Under the pieces are notes generated by a model. The model was not told the origin of the DNA and did no database searches. It saw only the letters and a program-made list of their open reading frames with translations. A DNA stretch of 62,107 nucleotides, from positions 1 through 62,107 of the forward strand of contig JAUNNH010000014.1 in the NCBI GenBank assembly GCA_030531505.1, read 5' to 3'. Made by a program: the position numbers and the translations under genes. Source of the DNA: Eubacteriales bacterium. Its GTDB lineage: Bacteria; Bacillota; Clostridia; Oscillospirales; Oscillospiraceae. Shown here in pieces: positions 35,842 to 44,708 of the stretch (position 1 is the first letter of the stretch; each line of letters opens with the position of its first letter).

Positions 35842-35864
35842 CTTGTAAAGAGGAAATTTTGTGC

Positions 35865-35893
35865 TTGACATGTTCAACTCACGGTGTTATGAT
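35865..35893 (+). promoter_or_regulatory. Sigma-A-type promoter of the T-box-trpB transcript
   Basis: TTGACA (35865-35870), 17-bp spacer, TATGAT (35888-35893). Transcription would start near 35900, at the base of the T-box leader. Confidence 0.8.
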
Positions 35894-35899
35894 TTACAC

Positions 35900-36172
35900 A
35901 ACTAAACCGAAGAGCAAGAGGAGTACTCCGCGATACGTTCCTTTCAGAGAGCCGTCGGGCGGTGCGAGGCGGCAGGGATGAGGCGGACGAATGGACTTGC
36001 GAGGGCAAACAGAACGGGGTCTATCCCTCAGTATGGGCGACGGAGCTGGCGATCCGTTAAAAAAGGGCCGGCGTGTGATGGCACGCAAAAGAGGGCGCGC
36101 AAGCGTCAAGCCGGGTGGTACCGCAGGAGTTTTACTCTTGTCCCTGCAACTTTGCAGAGGCAGGAGTTTTTT
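35900..36172 (+). ncRNA. T-box riboswitch leader, tRNA-Trp specific
   Basis: The conserved T-box GGGTGGTACCGC is at 36113-36124, and a 15-bp terminator stem (36134-36148 with 36153-36167) is followed by a U-run to 36172. In stem I, AGTA of the specifier loop and the element GAA-TGG-AC (specifier UGG at 35992-35994) face each other, closed by GCAAG pairing with CTTGC. UGG specifies Trp, matching the tryptophan synthase downstream. Uncharged tRNA-Trp should favour the antiterminator. The bulge reads UGGU, which pairs best with an A discriminator; a G73 tRNA-Trp would need a G-U pair. Confidence 0.9.
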
Positions 36173-36208
36173 GTTTGCCTCTGACATCCAGAAAAGGAGA
36201 GAAAAACC

Positions 36209-37591
36209 ATGAGCGAAAACAAAATTCCGTACAAAGTCTATCTGAACGAGAACGAGATGCCTACGGCCTGGTATAACCTTCGAGCAGATATGGTCAGCAA
36301 GCCTGCTCCCCTTCTGAATCCCGGCACCGGCCTGCCGCTGAGCGCTGAGGAGCTCGCCCCGATCTTCTGTGAGGAGCTCGTCCGGCAGGAGCTGGACGAC
36401 GAGACCGCCTTCTTCCCCATCCCCCAGGAGATTCTGGACTTCTATAAGATGTATCGTCCCTCCCCGCTGGTACGTGCCTACTGCCTGGAGAAGGCGCTCG
36501 GCACCCCGGCGAAGATCTATTACAAGTTTGAGGGCAACAACACCTCCGGCAGCCACAAGCTAAACTCCGCCATCGCCCAGGCCTATTATGCCAAGAACCA
36601 GGGCCTCAAGGGCGTGACAACCGAGACCGGCGCCGGACAGTGGGGCACGGCGCTCTCCATGGCCTGCGCCTACCTCGGCCTCGACTGCAAGGTCTTTATG
36701 GTCAAGGTCAGTTATGAGCAGAAGCCCTTCCGCCGCGAGGTCATGCGCACCTACGGCGCAAGCGTGACTCCCTCTCCCTCGACCGAGACCGAGGTTGGCC
36801 GCAAGATCCTTGCGGAGCATCCCGGCACGACCGGCTCTCTCGGCTGTGCGATCTCCGAGGCAGTCGAAGTGGCCACGAAGAATCCCGGTTACCGCTACGT
36901 CCTCGGCAGTGTCCTCAACCAGGTGCTGCTGCACCAGAGCATCATCGGTCTGGAAGCCAAGGCAGCCTTTGACAAAATCGGCGTGAAGCCCGACATCATC
37001 ATCGGCTGCGCCGGCGGCGGCTCCAACCTCGGCGGCCTGATCGCCCCCTTCATGGGTGAGAAACTGCGCGGCGAGGCAGACTACCGCTTCATCGCCGTGG
37101 AACCCGCATCCTGCCCAAGTTTCACTCGCGGCAAGTTCGCTTATGACTTCTGCGATACCGGCATGATCTGCCCGCTTGCCAAGATGTACACGCTCGGCAG
37201 CGGCTTCATCCCCTCTCCCAACCACGCGGGCGGTCTCCGCTTCCACGGCATGTCCCCGGTGCTGAGCCAGCTCTATCACGACGGGTTTATGGAAGCCCGC
37301 GCCGTGGAGCAGACCTCCGTCTTCGAGGCAGCCGAGCGCTTCGCGCGCACCGAGGGCATCCTCCCCGCACCCGAGAGCAGCCACGCCATCAAGGCCGCGA
37401 TCGACGAGGCGCTGCGCTGCAAGGAGACCGGTGAGGAGAAGACGATCCTCTTCGGGCTGACCGGCACCGGTTATTTTGACCTGGTCGCGTATCAGAAGTA
37501 TAACGACGGCGAGATGAGCGACTACATCCCCACGGATGAGGATCTCGAAAAAGGCTTCGCTGGCCTTCCGCAGGTCCCCGGGCTCGAATAA
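36209..37591 (+). CDS. trpB: Tryptophan synthase beta subunit-like PLP enzyme, TrpB2 type
   Basis: 460 residues, the long TrpB2 form with its N-terminal extension. The PLP lysine is K117 in GSHKLNSA; TETGAGQWG, the phosphate loop GCAGGGSNLGG and FIAVEPASCPSF are typical. TrpB2 makes tryptophan from serine and indole, often without a TrpA partner. None of the other trp genes is here. Ribosome site GGAGAG before ATG 36209. The Trp T-box fits a role in tryptophan supply or indole salvage. Confidence 0.94.
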   Translation: MSENKIPYKVYLNENEMPTAWYNLRADMVSKPAPLLNPGTGLPLSAEELAPIFCEELVRQELDDETAFFPIPQEILDFYKMYRPSPLVRAYCLEKALGTPAKIYYKFEGNNTSGSHKLNSAIAQAYYAKNQGLKGVTTETGAGQWGTALSMACAYLGLDCKVFMVKVSYEQKPFRREVMRTYGASVTPSPSTETEVGRKILAEHPGTTGSLGCAISEAVEVATKNPGYRYVLGSVLNQVLLHQSIIGLEAKAAFDKIGVKPDIIIGCAGGGSNLGGLIAPFMGEKLRGEADYRFIAVEPASCPSFTRGKFAYDFCDTGMICPLAKMYTLGSGFIPSPNHAGGLRFHGMSPVLSQLYHDGFMEARAVEQTSVFEAAERFARTEGILPAPESSHAIKAAIDEALRCKETGEEKTILFGLTGTGYFDLVAYQKYNDGEMSDYIPTDEDLEKGFAGLPQVPGLE

Positions 37592-37602
37592 AGCTGTATA
37601 AC

Positions 37603-37640
37603 GAAAGAAGCGGCTCAGCCAAAGCTGAGCCGCTTCTTTC
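37603..37640. terminator. Bidirectional terminator between trpB and the isocitrate dehydrogenase gene
   Basis: 17-bp perfect stem (GAAAGAAGCGGCTCAGC and complement) with a 4-base loop; GTATAAC/GTTATAC flanks extend the pairing. Convergent genes end on both sides. Confidence 0.9.
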
Positions 37641-37651
37641 CTGTTATACGG

Positions 37652-38794
37652 TTATAGTTTTTCCAGCAGGTAATCCGTAAAGGCCTGTGCGGTCGCCCCG
37701 TCCCGGTGCCCGGTGACGACCACGCGCCGCTCTTCCTCCATGCAGAGGCGGAGAGCCGCCTCCAACTGCTCGGCCTTCTCAGGCATGGCGATATGCCGAA
37801 GCAGCATGGCCGCCGCTTTCAGGATACTCGCCGGGTTTGCGTAGGCCCCCTCCCCCGCCTCGATCTTCCGCGGCGCTGAGCCGTGGATCGCCTCGAACAT
37901 GGCATAGCGTGCGCCGAGATTGGCACTCCCGGCAGTTCCGACACCGCCCTGGATCTGGGCGGCCTCATCGGTAAGGATATCCCCGTAGAGGTTCGGCAGC
38001 AGAAAGACCTGGAACTTCGAGCGTACGGCAGAATTCACCAAATTCGCCGTCATGATGTCGATATACCAGTCTTCGGCCTCGATCTCCGGATAATCCGCCG
38101 CGACCTCATGGGCAATACGGGTAAACATGCCGTCGGTCTTTTTCATGATGTTCGCCTTCGTTACGATGGCGAGATTCTTCTTCCCGTTGGCGCGGGCATA
38201 CTCAAAGGCTGCACGGGCGATCCGGCGCGTGCCTGCATCCGTTGTGACCTTGAAGTCCATCGTGAGCTTGCCGGGAACTTCGATGCCGCGGCTGCCGAGG
38301 GCATATTCGCCCTCCGTGTTCTCCCGGAAAAAGATCCAGTCGATCCCTTCCTCCGGCACCGTAACAGGCCGCACATTGGCATAGAGGTCCAGTTCCCGCC
38401 GGAGCGTGACGTTCGCGCTCTCAAGCGTACCGCCCTTCGGGGTGGTCGTCGGGCCCTTGAGCAGCACATCGCAGCCCTTGATCGCAGCCAGCACGTCCTC
38501 TGGAACGGCCTTCCCGCAGGCGAGGCGGTTTTCCAGCGTGAGTCCTTCGATCTCCCGCAGCTCGACCCGCCCGGAGGCAAGCTCCTCCGACAGCAGCTTT
38601 TCCAGTACGCGCCGCGCCTCGCGTACGATGATCGGTCCGATCCCGTCACCGCCGACGACGCCGATCACGATATGCTCTGCTCCGGCGAAATCCCGCGCGG
38701 CCGCCCCGTGCTCCATGGCCTCCTGCCGGACGAGCTGCTCGCGCAGCAGCTTCTCAAACTGCTCGGCCGCAGCCTTTATATACTCTTCCATCAC
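37652..38794 (-). CDS. Isocitrate/isopropylmalate dehydrogenase-family enzyme, probably NAD-isocitrate dehydrogenase
   Basis: 380 residues. GGDGIGPIIV (nucleotide end), TTPKGGTLESANVTLRRELD (in parts: the ESANVTLRRELDLYANVRP stretch is the IDH-type substrate loop), K-containing TKANIMKKTDGMF, and DILTDEAAQIQGGVG for the metal site. About 40 extra N-terminal residues precede the fold. It oxidises isocitrate to 2-oxoglutarate. It overlaps the aconitase gene by ATGA and ends the Re-citrate synthase operon, so the operon supplies 2-oxoglutarate for glutamate. Confidence 0.9.
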   Translation of the reverse strand: MMEEYIKAAAEQFEKLLREQLVRQEAMEHGAAARDFAGAEHIVIGVVGGDGIGPIIVREARRVLEKLLSEELASGRVELREIEGLTLENRLACGKAVPEDVLAAIKGCDVLLKGPTTTPKGGTLESANVTLRRELDLYANVRPVTVPEEGIDWIFFRENTEGEYALGSRGIEVPGKLTMDFKVTTDAGTRRIARAAFEYARANGKKNLAIVTKANIMKKTDGMFTRIAHEVAADYPEIEAEDWYIDIMTANLVNSAVRSKFQVFLLPNLYGDILTDEAAQIQGGVGTAGSANLGARYAMFEAIHGSAPRKIEAGEGAYANPASILKAAAMLLRHIAMPEKAEQLEAALRLCMEEERRVVVTGHRDGATAQAFTDYLLEKL

Positions 38795-40719
38795 ATGTTT
38801 TCCTCCCGTGTGTAGTTCAACAGACCGCCGGCCAGAAGGACGGCGCGCTGCCGCTCGGAGAAGCTGCCGCAGAGGCGGATGCTCTCCCCGTGAACGCGGA
38901 GCGTAAATTCTCCGCTTACAAGCCCGGTGTGGATATCGCAGAGCTCCAGCTCGTCGCCCTGGGCGAGCCGGTCATAGTCGGCGGGATCGGCAAAGCAGAG
39001 GGGCAGGATACCGGCGTTTATCAGATTCGCCGCGTGGATGCGGGCAAAGCTCTTTGCGATTACAGCACGCACGCCGAGGTACAGCGGGACCAGCGCGGCA
39101 TGCTCGCGGGATGAACCCTGGCCGTAATTGCCGCCTCCGATCACGACGCTCTCGCCCAGCGCCTTCGCGCGCGCGGCAAAATCCTTGTCACAGACCTCAA
39201 AGCAGAAAGCGGACAGCTTCGGAATATTCGAGCGATAGGGCAGGATCTTCGCACCGGCCGGCATGATGTGGTCGGTAGTGATGTTATCCCCCACCTTAAG
39301 GCCGACCGGGAGCGTCATGCTGTCCGGGATCGGCTGTCCAGCCGGGCAGCTCATGATGTTCGGGCCGCGCAGCACTTCGACGCCAGGCGCCTCTTCCGGG
39401 GAAGCAGGGGCGAGGATCGCGCTGTCATCAACCGTAAAGTGCTCCGGGAGACATACATCCGGCGCAGAGATCCCCAGGCTGCGCGGATCGGTGATTTCAC
39501 CGGTCAGCGCCGCGGCGACCGCGGTCTCGGGCGAAACCAGATAGACTTTGGCGTCGCGTGTCCCGCTGCGCCCTTCAAAGTTGCGGTTGAAAGTGCGCAG
39601 GCTCACACCGCCGGAGTTTGGCGAAAAGCCCATCCCGATGCATGGTCCGCAGGCACACTCGAGCAGTCGTGCTCCGGAGGCAAGAATATCCGAGAGCGCA
39701 CCGCAGTCGGCGAGCATCCGCAGGACCTGCTTGGATCCGGGCGATACCGACATGCTGACGTACGGATTCACCTGTCTGCCCTTCAGCATAGCCGCCGCCT
39801 TGAGCATGTCATAGAGCGAGGAATTCGTACAGGAGCCGAGACAGACCTGATCCACTTTGGTTCCCCGGAGGCTCGCGACAGGCACTACCTTATCCGGCAT
39901 ATGCGGGCAGGCAATCAGCGGCTCAAGTGCACTCAGATCGATATCGATGATTTGCTCATACTCTGCGTCCGGATCCGCTTCAAGGTTAACATAATCTTTC
40001 TCTCTTCCCTGCGCTTTCAAAAATGCGCGCGTGATCTCATCCGAGGGGAAGATCGACGTGGTTGCGCCGAGCTCTGTTCCCATATTGGTGATGGTAGCGC
40101 GCTCGGGCACACTGAGCGTCCTCACGCCCTCGCCGCCCCACTCGATGATTCGGCCGACACCGCCCTTGACACTGAGGCGGCGCAGAATCTCCAGGCTCAC
40201 GTCCTTTGCCGTGACAAAGGGCTGCAGGGCGCCGTGCAGCTCTACCTTCACGACCTTCGGCATCGTGATGTAGTACGCGCCGCCGCCCATCGCCACCGCG
40301 ACATCCAGGCCGCCCGCCCCGAAGGCGAGCATCCCGAGGCCGCCCGCCGTGGGCGTGTGACTGTCCGATCCAATAAGCGTTTTCCCCGGTACCCCGAAGC
40401 GCTCCAGATGCACCTGGTGGCAGATGCCGTTGCCGGGCCGTGAAAACCAGATCCCGTGCTTTTGTGCCACACTTTGGATATAACGGTGGTCGTCGGCGTT
40501 TTCAAAACCAGACTGGAGCGTATTGTGGTCGATATAAGCGACCGAGCGCTCGGTACGAACCCGCTCCACGCCCATCGCCTCGAATTCCAGATAGGCCATG
40601 GTGCCGGTGGCATCCTGGGTCAGAGTCTGGTCGATGCGCAGCCCGATTTCACTCCCCGCCACCATGCTGCCGGAGAGAAGATGCTTTTCTATGATTTTTT
40701 CTGCAACATTCTTTCCCAT
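38791..40719 (-). CDS. Aconitate hydratase
   Basis: Interconverts citrate and isocitrate through a [4Fe-4S] cluster. 642 residues of the short aconitase form. Cluster Cys residues lie in LGSCTNSSLYD and ECACGPCIGMGFSP; GSDSHTPTAGGLGMLAFGAGG (in parts) marks the substrate site, and GGGNYGQGSSREHAAL the swivelling C-terminal domain. Cotranscribed with IDH (4-bp overlap); the GntR gene ends 3 bp from its start. Confidence 0.93.
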   Translation of the reverse strand: MGKNVAEKIIEKHLLSGSMVAGSEIGLRIDQTLTQDATGTMAYLEFEAMGVERVRTERSVAYIDHNTLQSGFENADDHRYIQSVAQKHGIWFSRPGNGICHQVHLERFGVPGKTLIGSDSHTPTAGGLGMLAFGAGGLDVAVAMGGGAYYITMPKVVKVELHGALQPFVTAKDVSLEILRRLSVKGGVGRIIEWGGEGVRTLSVPERATITNMGTELGATTSIFPSDEITRAFLKAQGREKDYVNLEADPDAEYEQIIDIDLSALEPLIACPHMPDKVVPVASLRGTKVDQVCLGSCTNSSLYDMLKAAAMLKGRQVNPYVSMSVSPGSKQVLRMLADCGALSDILASGARLLECACGPCIGMGFSPNSGGVSLRTFNRNFEGRSGTRDAKVYLVSPETAVAAALTGEITDPRSLGISAPDVCLPEHFTVDDSAILAPASPEEAPGVEVLRGPNIMSCPAGQPIPDSMTLPVGLKVGDNITTDHIMPAGAKILPYRSNIPKLSAFCFEVCDKDFAARAKALGESVVIGGGNYGQGSSREHAALVPLYLGVRAVIAKSFARIHAANLINAGILPLCFADPADYDRLAQGDELELCDIHTGLVSGEFTLRVHGESIRLCGSFSERQRAVLLAGGLLNYTREENM

Positions 40720-40722
40720 CTT

Positions 40723-41376
40723 TCAAATCTCCATCGGAGCGATCCGGTCACGGGCATGCAAGGTGTGCATAGTCGCGGCTTCAGCGGCCTTCTCCGCATC
40801 CCGCGCCGCCAGCGCCTCATAGATCGCCTCATGCTCGGCGAGAGACTGCATCGCACGGCTGTGCTTGGAAACCGAGGCCATACGGAATTTGGTGATCTTC
40901 TTGTGAAGAGAGATCAGCGTATCGCAGTAGGCCTTGCTCCCACTCGCCTTGTAGAGCTGCTCGTGAAACTGCGAGTCCAGGTTTTTGATCTGCGCGGAGT
41001 TGTTCTCTCCGTCCTTCTCGACGTAGAATCGCTGCAGTTCAAGCGTCTCGCGCATGGCAGCCAATTCCTCGTTCGAGATCCGTTCCGCGGCGCGGCGGGC
41101 CGACAGTCCCTCGATCTGCAGACGGATCTCGTACATATCCAGCATATCCTCATGGCTTATGCCGACGACGGTGAGGCCTCGGCTCGACTCCTCCAGGATC
41201 TTCTCCTGCTCAAGGCGGCGGATCGCCTCCCGCACCGGCGTACGGCTCACGCCAAGCTGCTTGGCGAGGCTCAGCTCGCTGAGGACCTCTCCCTTCTGAT
41301 AGCGGCCGGAGAGGATATCGCGCTCCAGCTGTTCAAAGATCTGATCGGCAATCGAAATGCTCTTGTGTTCTCTCAT
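40723..41376 (-). CDS. GntR-family regulator, FadR subfamily (FCD domain)
   Basis: 217 residues. N-terminal winged helix (ADQIFEQLERDILSGRYQKGEVLSE, SLAKQLGVSRTPVREAIRRLEQ, each in part) and C-terminal all-helical FCD ligand domain (about 80-210) with the metal-site pattern D, H and H (RLQIEG, FHEQLYKASG, HEAIYEAL). It lies within the citrate-to-2-oxoglutarate operon, so it probably senses a tricarboxylate or 2-oxoacid and controls that operon through the palindrome at 42792-42809. Confidence 0.92.
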   Translation of the reverse strand: MREHKSISIADQIFEQLERDILSGRYQKGEVLSELSLAKQLGVSRTPVREAIRRLEQEKILEESSRGLTVVGISHEDMLDMYEIRLQIEGLSARRAAERISNEELAAMRETLELQRFYVEKDGENNSAQIKNLDSQFHEQLYKASGSKAYCDTLISLHKKITKFRMASVSKHSRAMQSLAEHEAIYEALAARDAEKAAEAATMHTLHARDRIAPMEI

Positions 41377-41386
41377 GCTTGTTCCC

Positions 41387-42760
41387 TCACCTTGTCAGCA
41401 CGCCGCAGCTCAGCTCGGCGATCTTGCCCTCCAGCTCCTCGTTGGAGAGAGCCGCGGTCCGGCCATCCTCAAACTGGCTGTCGACCCATTCTTTCAGGCG
41501 CTGCACCAGCGGACTTTGCTTGTTGAGCTCCCGCTCGCCCTTGAGCCCATAGTTCTGATTGACCCAATAGGCGATCCCGGCCAGTCCCGAGTTCTTGCTG
41601 ATCGCCACTGAGGCGGGACGCTTCAGGAGCTTTTCGGTATTGAAGATATTGTAGATCTCCTCGTCCTTCAAAAGCCCATCGGCGTGGATGCCCGCGCGCG
41701 TGACATTGAAATTGCGTCCCACAAAAGGCGTCATGGGCGGGATCGTATAGCCAATCTCGTTCTTGAAATATTCGCCGATCTCGGTGATGACCGTGGGATC
41801 CATCCCGTCGAGGGAACCGCGCAGCGAGGCATATTCGAACACCATTGCCTCCAGCGGGACATTGCCGGTCCGCTCGCCGATTCCGAGCAGCGAGCAGTTG
41901 ACGCCGCTCGCCCCGTAGAGCCAGGCCGTCGCCGCGTTCGCGACCGCCTTATAGAAATCGTTATGGCCATGCCATTCGAGGTTCTCGCTCTCCACGCCGG
42001 AGTAGTGCTGCAGGCCGTAGACGATACCCGCGACGCTGCGCGGAAGCGCCACTTCGGTATAGGGCACACCGTAGCCCATCGTATCGCAGGCCCGGATCCG
42101 AACGGGGATCTTTGCCTCTTCAGAGAGCTTCATGAGTTCGTTCACGAAGGGCACCACGAAGCCGTAGAAGTCCGCACGGGTGATGTCTTCCAGATGACAG
42201 CGTGGCTCCACACCGGCGGCAAAGGCATCCTTCACGGTTGCGAGATAATGCTCCATCGCCTCCCGCCTGGTCATCTTCAGCTTCTTGAAAATATGATAGT
42301 CGCTGCAGGAGACAAGGATCCCCGTCTCACGGATGCCAAGATCACGCACGGCCTTGAAGTCCTCCCGGCTTGCGCGGATCCAGGTCGTGATCTCCGGAAA
42401 ACGCAGCCCGAGATCCATGCAGCGCTCGATCGCCTCCCGATCGCGCTTGGAGTAGATGAAAAACTCAGTCTGACGGATCAGTCCATAGGGCCCGCCCAGG
42501 CGGGAGAGCATCTTGAAGAGCTCCACGATCTGATCCGGCGTATAGGGATTGACCGACTGCTGCCCATCGCGGAAAGAGGTATCCGTAATCCAGATGTCTT
42601 CCGGCATGTTCATGGGAACTCGCCGATGGTTGAACGCGACTTTCGGCACTTCATCATAGCTGTATACGTCGCGATACAGGATCGGTTCCGGGACATCCTG
42701 CAGGGAGTAGCGGTAGTCGTTCTCCTCCAGCAGGTTGGTTCTGCTTGAAAGCTCCAGCAT
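41387..42760 (-). CDS. Re-citrate synthase (HMGL-like fold)
   Basis: 457 residues from ATG 42760, which follows AAAGGAG; the longer frame to 42880 runs through the promoter. The DRE-TIM barrel shows WITDTSFRDGQQS, CHLEDITRADFYGFVVPF, RACDTMGYG and WHGHNDFYKAVANA (metal-binding HxH). Length and motifs match the Clostridium kluyveri Re-citrate synthase rather than the shorter isopropylmalate synthases. It condenses acetyl-CoA with oxaloacetate with the opposite stereochemistry to ordinary citrate synthase. Its partners aconitase and IDH are in the same operon. Confidence 0.9.
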   Translation of the reverse strand: MLELSSRTNLLEENDYRYSLQDVPEPILYRDVYSYDEVPKVAFNHRRVPMNMPEDIWITDTSFRDGQQSVNPYTPDQIVELFKMLSRLGGPYGLIRQTEFFIYSKRDREAIERCMDLGLRFPEITTWIRASREDFKAVRDLGIRETGILVSCSDYHIFKKLKMTRREAMEHYLATVKDAFAAGVEPRCHLEDITRADFYGFVVPFVNELMKLSEEAKIPVRIRACDTMGYGVPYTEVALPRSVAGIVYGLQHYSGVESENLEWHGHNDFYKAVANAATAWLYGASGVNCSLLGIGERTGNVPLEAMVFEYASLRGSLDGMDPTVITEIGEYFKNEIGYTIPPMTPFVGRNFNVTRAGIHADGLLKDEEIYNIFNTEKLLKRPASVAISKNSGLAGIAYWVNQNYGLKGERELNKQSPLVQRLKEWVDSQFEDGRTAALSNEELEGKIAELSCGVLTR

Positions 42761-42791
42761 GGGAAAACTCCTTTTCGAGTTATTTGTATTA

Positions 42792-42809
42792 GTGTATACA
42801 GTTATACAC
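42792..42809. promoter_or_regulatory. Palindromic operator, probable GntR site
   Basis: GTGTATA-4 bp-TATACAC, a perfect 7+7 inverted repeat overlapping the -10 of the Re-citrate synthase promoter. The GTATAC core resembles FadR-subfamily operators. The GntR protein encoded two genes into the operon is the obvious candidate ligand. Confidence 0.65.
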
Positions 42810-42829
42810 CTAATGGTCTCGTTTGTAAA
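42801..42829 (-). promoter_or_regulatory. Sigma-A-type promoter of the Re-citrate synthase operon
   Basis: Minus strand TTTACA (42824-42829), 17-bp spacer, TATAAC (42801-42806), directly overlapped by the operator palindrome. Confidence 0.7.
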
Positions 42830-42851
42830 GATGCTTCTTACAGAAAGGGTA

Positions 42852-42894
42852 AAAAACCTGCCGGGCTGTATTCCCGCCATGGGAACAGCCCGGC
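42852..42894 (-). terminator. Terminator of dut
   Basis: Minus strand 10-bp stem GCCGGGCTGT/ACAGCCCGGC enclosing a second small stem (TCCC/GGGA), then AGG and TTTTTT. Confidence 0.85.
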
Positions 42895-42914
42895 TGTACT
42901 CCTTCGATTTAGTT

Positions 42915-43343
42915 TTACTTTGTCCCGGTAGACCCGAAACCGCCGCGGCTCTCGTCCTTCAGGTGCTCCACCGTAACGAATTCCAGCTCCGGCTGTTTCT
43001 CCACAATGCGAAACTGCACAATCCGATCGTTCTTGTGAATGACCGTGTCCCGCACGGCGTAAGCCGGTGTGCGCCACTCATCCGCGTCCCCACAGTAGGC
43101 ATTGTCCACTACGCCGACGCTGTTCGCGACAAGGATCCCGAAGTTTTTGAAGGTGCTGCTGCGCGGCGCCACATGAGCCTCATAGCCCTCCGGAAGGATC
43201 ATCCCCACGCCGAGACGGATGTAGCGAAACTCCCCTGCCTTCATTTCCACATCCTCTGCCGCGCGCAGATCAATCCAATCCCCCTCCGCAAGCTTTTTCA
43301 AAGGCACCAGATCGGGCTCAAAGTATTTGATGTAGACCTTCAT
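42915..43343 (-). CDS. dut: Deoxyuridine 5'-triphosphate nucleotidohydrolase (dUTPase)
   Basis: Hydrolyses dUTP to dUMP, keeping uracil out of DNA and feeding dTMP synthesis. 142 residues; trimeric dUTPase motifs in order are [10 protein letters not shown] (1), [12 protein letters not shown] (2), [14 protein letters not shown] (3), [10 protein letters not shown] (4) and RGGFGSTG (5). Monocistronic. Confidence 0.95.
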   Translation of the reverse strand: MKVYIKYFEPDLVPLKKLAEGDWIDLRAAEDVEMKAGEFRYIRLGVGMILPEGYEAHVAPRSSTFKNFGILVANSVGVVDNAYCGDADEWRTPAYAVRDTVIHKNDRIVQFRIVEKQPELEFVTVEHLKDESRGGFGSTGTK

Positions 43344-43369
43344 TTTCGCATTTCTCCTTAAGTATTGGT

Positions 43370-43398
43370 TGACTTCAAAAAAAGCCGCGTGTAGAATA
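43370..43398 (+). promoter_or_regulatory. Sigma-A-type promoter of the alpha/beta hydrolase gene
   Basis: TTGACT (43370-43375), 17-bp spacer, TAGAAT (43393-43398), about 48 bases before the ATG. Confidence 0.7.
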
Positions 43399-43446
43399 AA
43401 GTACAGATAGATCGATTTATCTTACCATAGACAGGAGGAAAAAGCC

Positions 43447-44385
43447 ATGCCCAGATTTGAGGATTTCTTTTTTGAATCCAGCACCGGCCATAATCGCATC
43501 CACGCCCGCAAATGTGTTCCGGACGGAGAGCCGCGTGCCGTCATCCAGATCGCCCACGGCATCGCTGAGCACATCAACCGCTATGACGACTTCATGAGCT
43601 TTCTGGCGGAAAACGGCTTTGTCGCCGTCGGCAACGACCATCTCGGCCATGGACAGTCGGTGGAAAGCCCGGTGGATCTCGGCTTCTTTGCCGACGAAAA
43701 CGGCTGGGACTATGTCGTGCAGGACATGGACCGGCTGCGCGAGCAGATGCGCCAGCTCTATCCCGATCTGCCCTACATCTTTTTCGGGCACAGCATGGGG
43801 AGTTTTCTCACCCGCACCTATCTGATCCTCCATCCGGAGAAATATGATGCGGCCATCATCAGCGGGACCGGGCACCAGGGCAAGGCTCTTGTCCTCGGAG
43901 GCTGCGCCGCGGCTGATCTGGCGGTCCGCTCCAAGGGCCCGCGCGGAAACGGCAAAGCGCTCAACGACATGGCTTTCGGCTCCTACTGCAAGAGAATAGA
44001 GAATCCGCGCACGGCCTTCGACTGGCTGAGCAGGGATGAGGCAAGTGTGGACAAATACATCGCCGATCCGCTCTGCGGCTTCGTCGCCAACGTCAGTCTC
44101 TACCGCGATATGATGCACGGCGTGCGCTTCATCACCAGTCAGAAGAACATCGATAAAATGAGCAAGGAGCAGCCCATCTATTTCATGTCGGGCGACGCCG
44201 ATCCTGTCGGCGATTACGGCAAAGGTGTCGAGAAGGCATATCAGGCTTTCTGCAAGGCAGGGCTCCGCGATGTGACCATCCGGCTCTATCCCAACGGGCG
44301 GCATGAAATGCTCAATGAGACCAACAAAGACAAGGTCTATGAGGATATCCTCAACTGGCTCAACGCCAAGCTTGAGAAGCTTTAA
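43447..44385 (+). CDS. Alpha/beta hydrolase, monoacylglycerol lipase/lysophospholipase type
   Basis: 312 residues, cytoplasmic. Oxyanion region AHGIAEH (36-42), nucleophile elbow GHSMGS (S116), acid in GDADPVGDYGKG and base H in GRHEMLNE near the C-terminus. The lid segment between about 150 and 215 is typical of serine-aminopeptidase S33/Hydrolase_4 lipases. Ribosome site GGAGG. Single-gene transcript; substrate unknown. Confidence 0.9.
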   Translation: MPRFEDFFFESSTGHNRIHARKCVPDGEPRAVIQIAHGIAEHINRYDDFMSFLAENGFVAVGNDHLGHGQSVESPVDLGFFADENGWDYVVQDMDRLREQMRQLYPDLPYIFFGHSMGSFLTRTYLILHPEKYDAAIISGTGHQGKALVLGGCAAADLAVRSKGPRGNGKALNDMAFGSYCKRIENPRTAFDWLSRDEASVDKYIADPLCGFVANVSLYRDMMHGVRFITSQKNIDKMSKEQPIYFMSGDADPVGDYGKGVEKAYQAFCKAGLRDVTIRLYPNGRHEMLNETNKDKVYEDILNWLNAKLEKL

Positions 44386-44399
44386 GGGCAAATTTATCT

Positions 44400-44426
44400 A
44401 AGGCCGTCCGGAGGGACGGCCTTTTC
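44400..44426 (+). terminator. Terminator of the alpha/beta hydrolase gene
   Basis: 10-bp stem AAGGCCGTCC/GGACGGCCTT with a short loop, followed by TTTT. Confidence 0.85.
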
Positions 44427-44471
44427 ATATTGGAAGGTCGCCGCTCATACGCTTAACAGACAAAGGGGGGC

Positions 44472-44708
44472 GTGTGGATGCGAGATAAGAAGCTATATAG
44501 CTGCGCGGCGCTGTTCCTGCTGCTTACGGCGCTGCGTCTGTGTTTTCCGGAGCAGGCCGGACTGGCCCAGGCCTGGATGGATCGGACGCTTGACCCGCAT
44601 GGCAGCTGCCGCGCAGCCGCGCTGATGATCGGACAGGAACTCGATCGCACCGGGCTTAGGGACGGCATCATAGCGGTGTTCCGGCTCGGAGAGGAGGCAT
44701 TTGGGTGA
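44472..44708 (+). CDS. 78-aa single-pass membrane protein paired with the SpoIVFB-like protease
   Basis: 78 residues: basic start (MRDKKLYS), one membrane segment (about 9-26), and a short outer part. The stop overlaps the protease start by ATGA, so the two are translationally coupled. In Bacillus the corresponding partner, SpoIVFA, has a membrane segment plus an M23-like domain. This protein could be a SpoIVFA reduced to its membrane anchor, but I cannot show homology. An ATG two codons in (44478) is an alternative start. Confidence 0.65.
   Translation: MWMRDKKLYSCAALFLLLTALRLCFPEQAGLAQAWMDRTLDPHGSCRAAALMIGQELDRTGLRDGIIAVFRLGEEAFG

Noticed and set aside
42761-42880. N-terminal 40-residue extension of Re-citrate synthase
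   Set aside because: It runs through the promoter and operator; AAAGGAG precedes ATG 42760.
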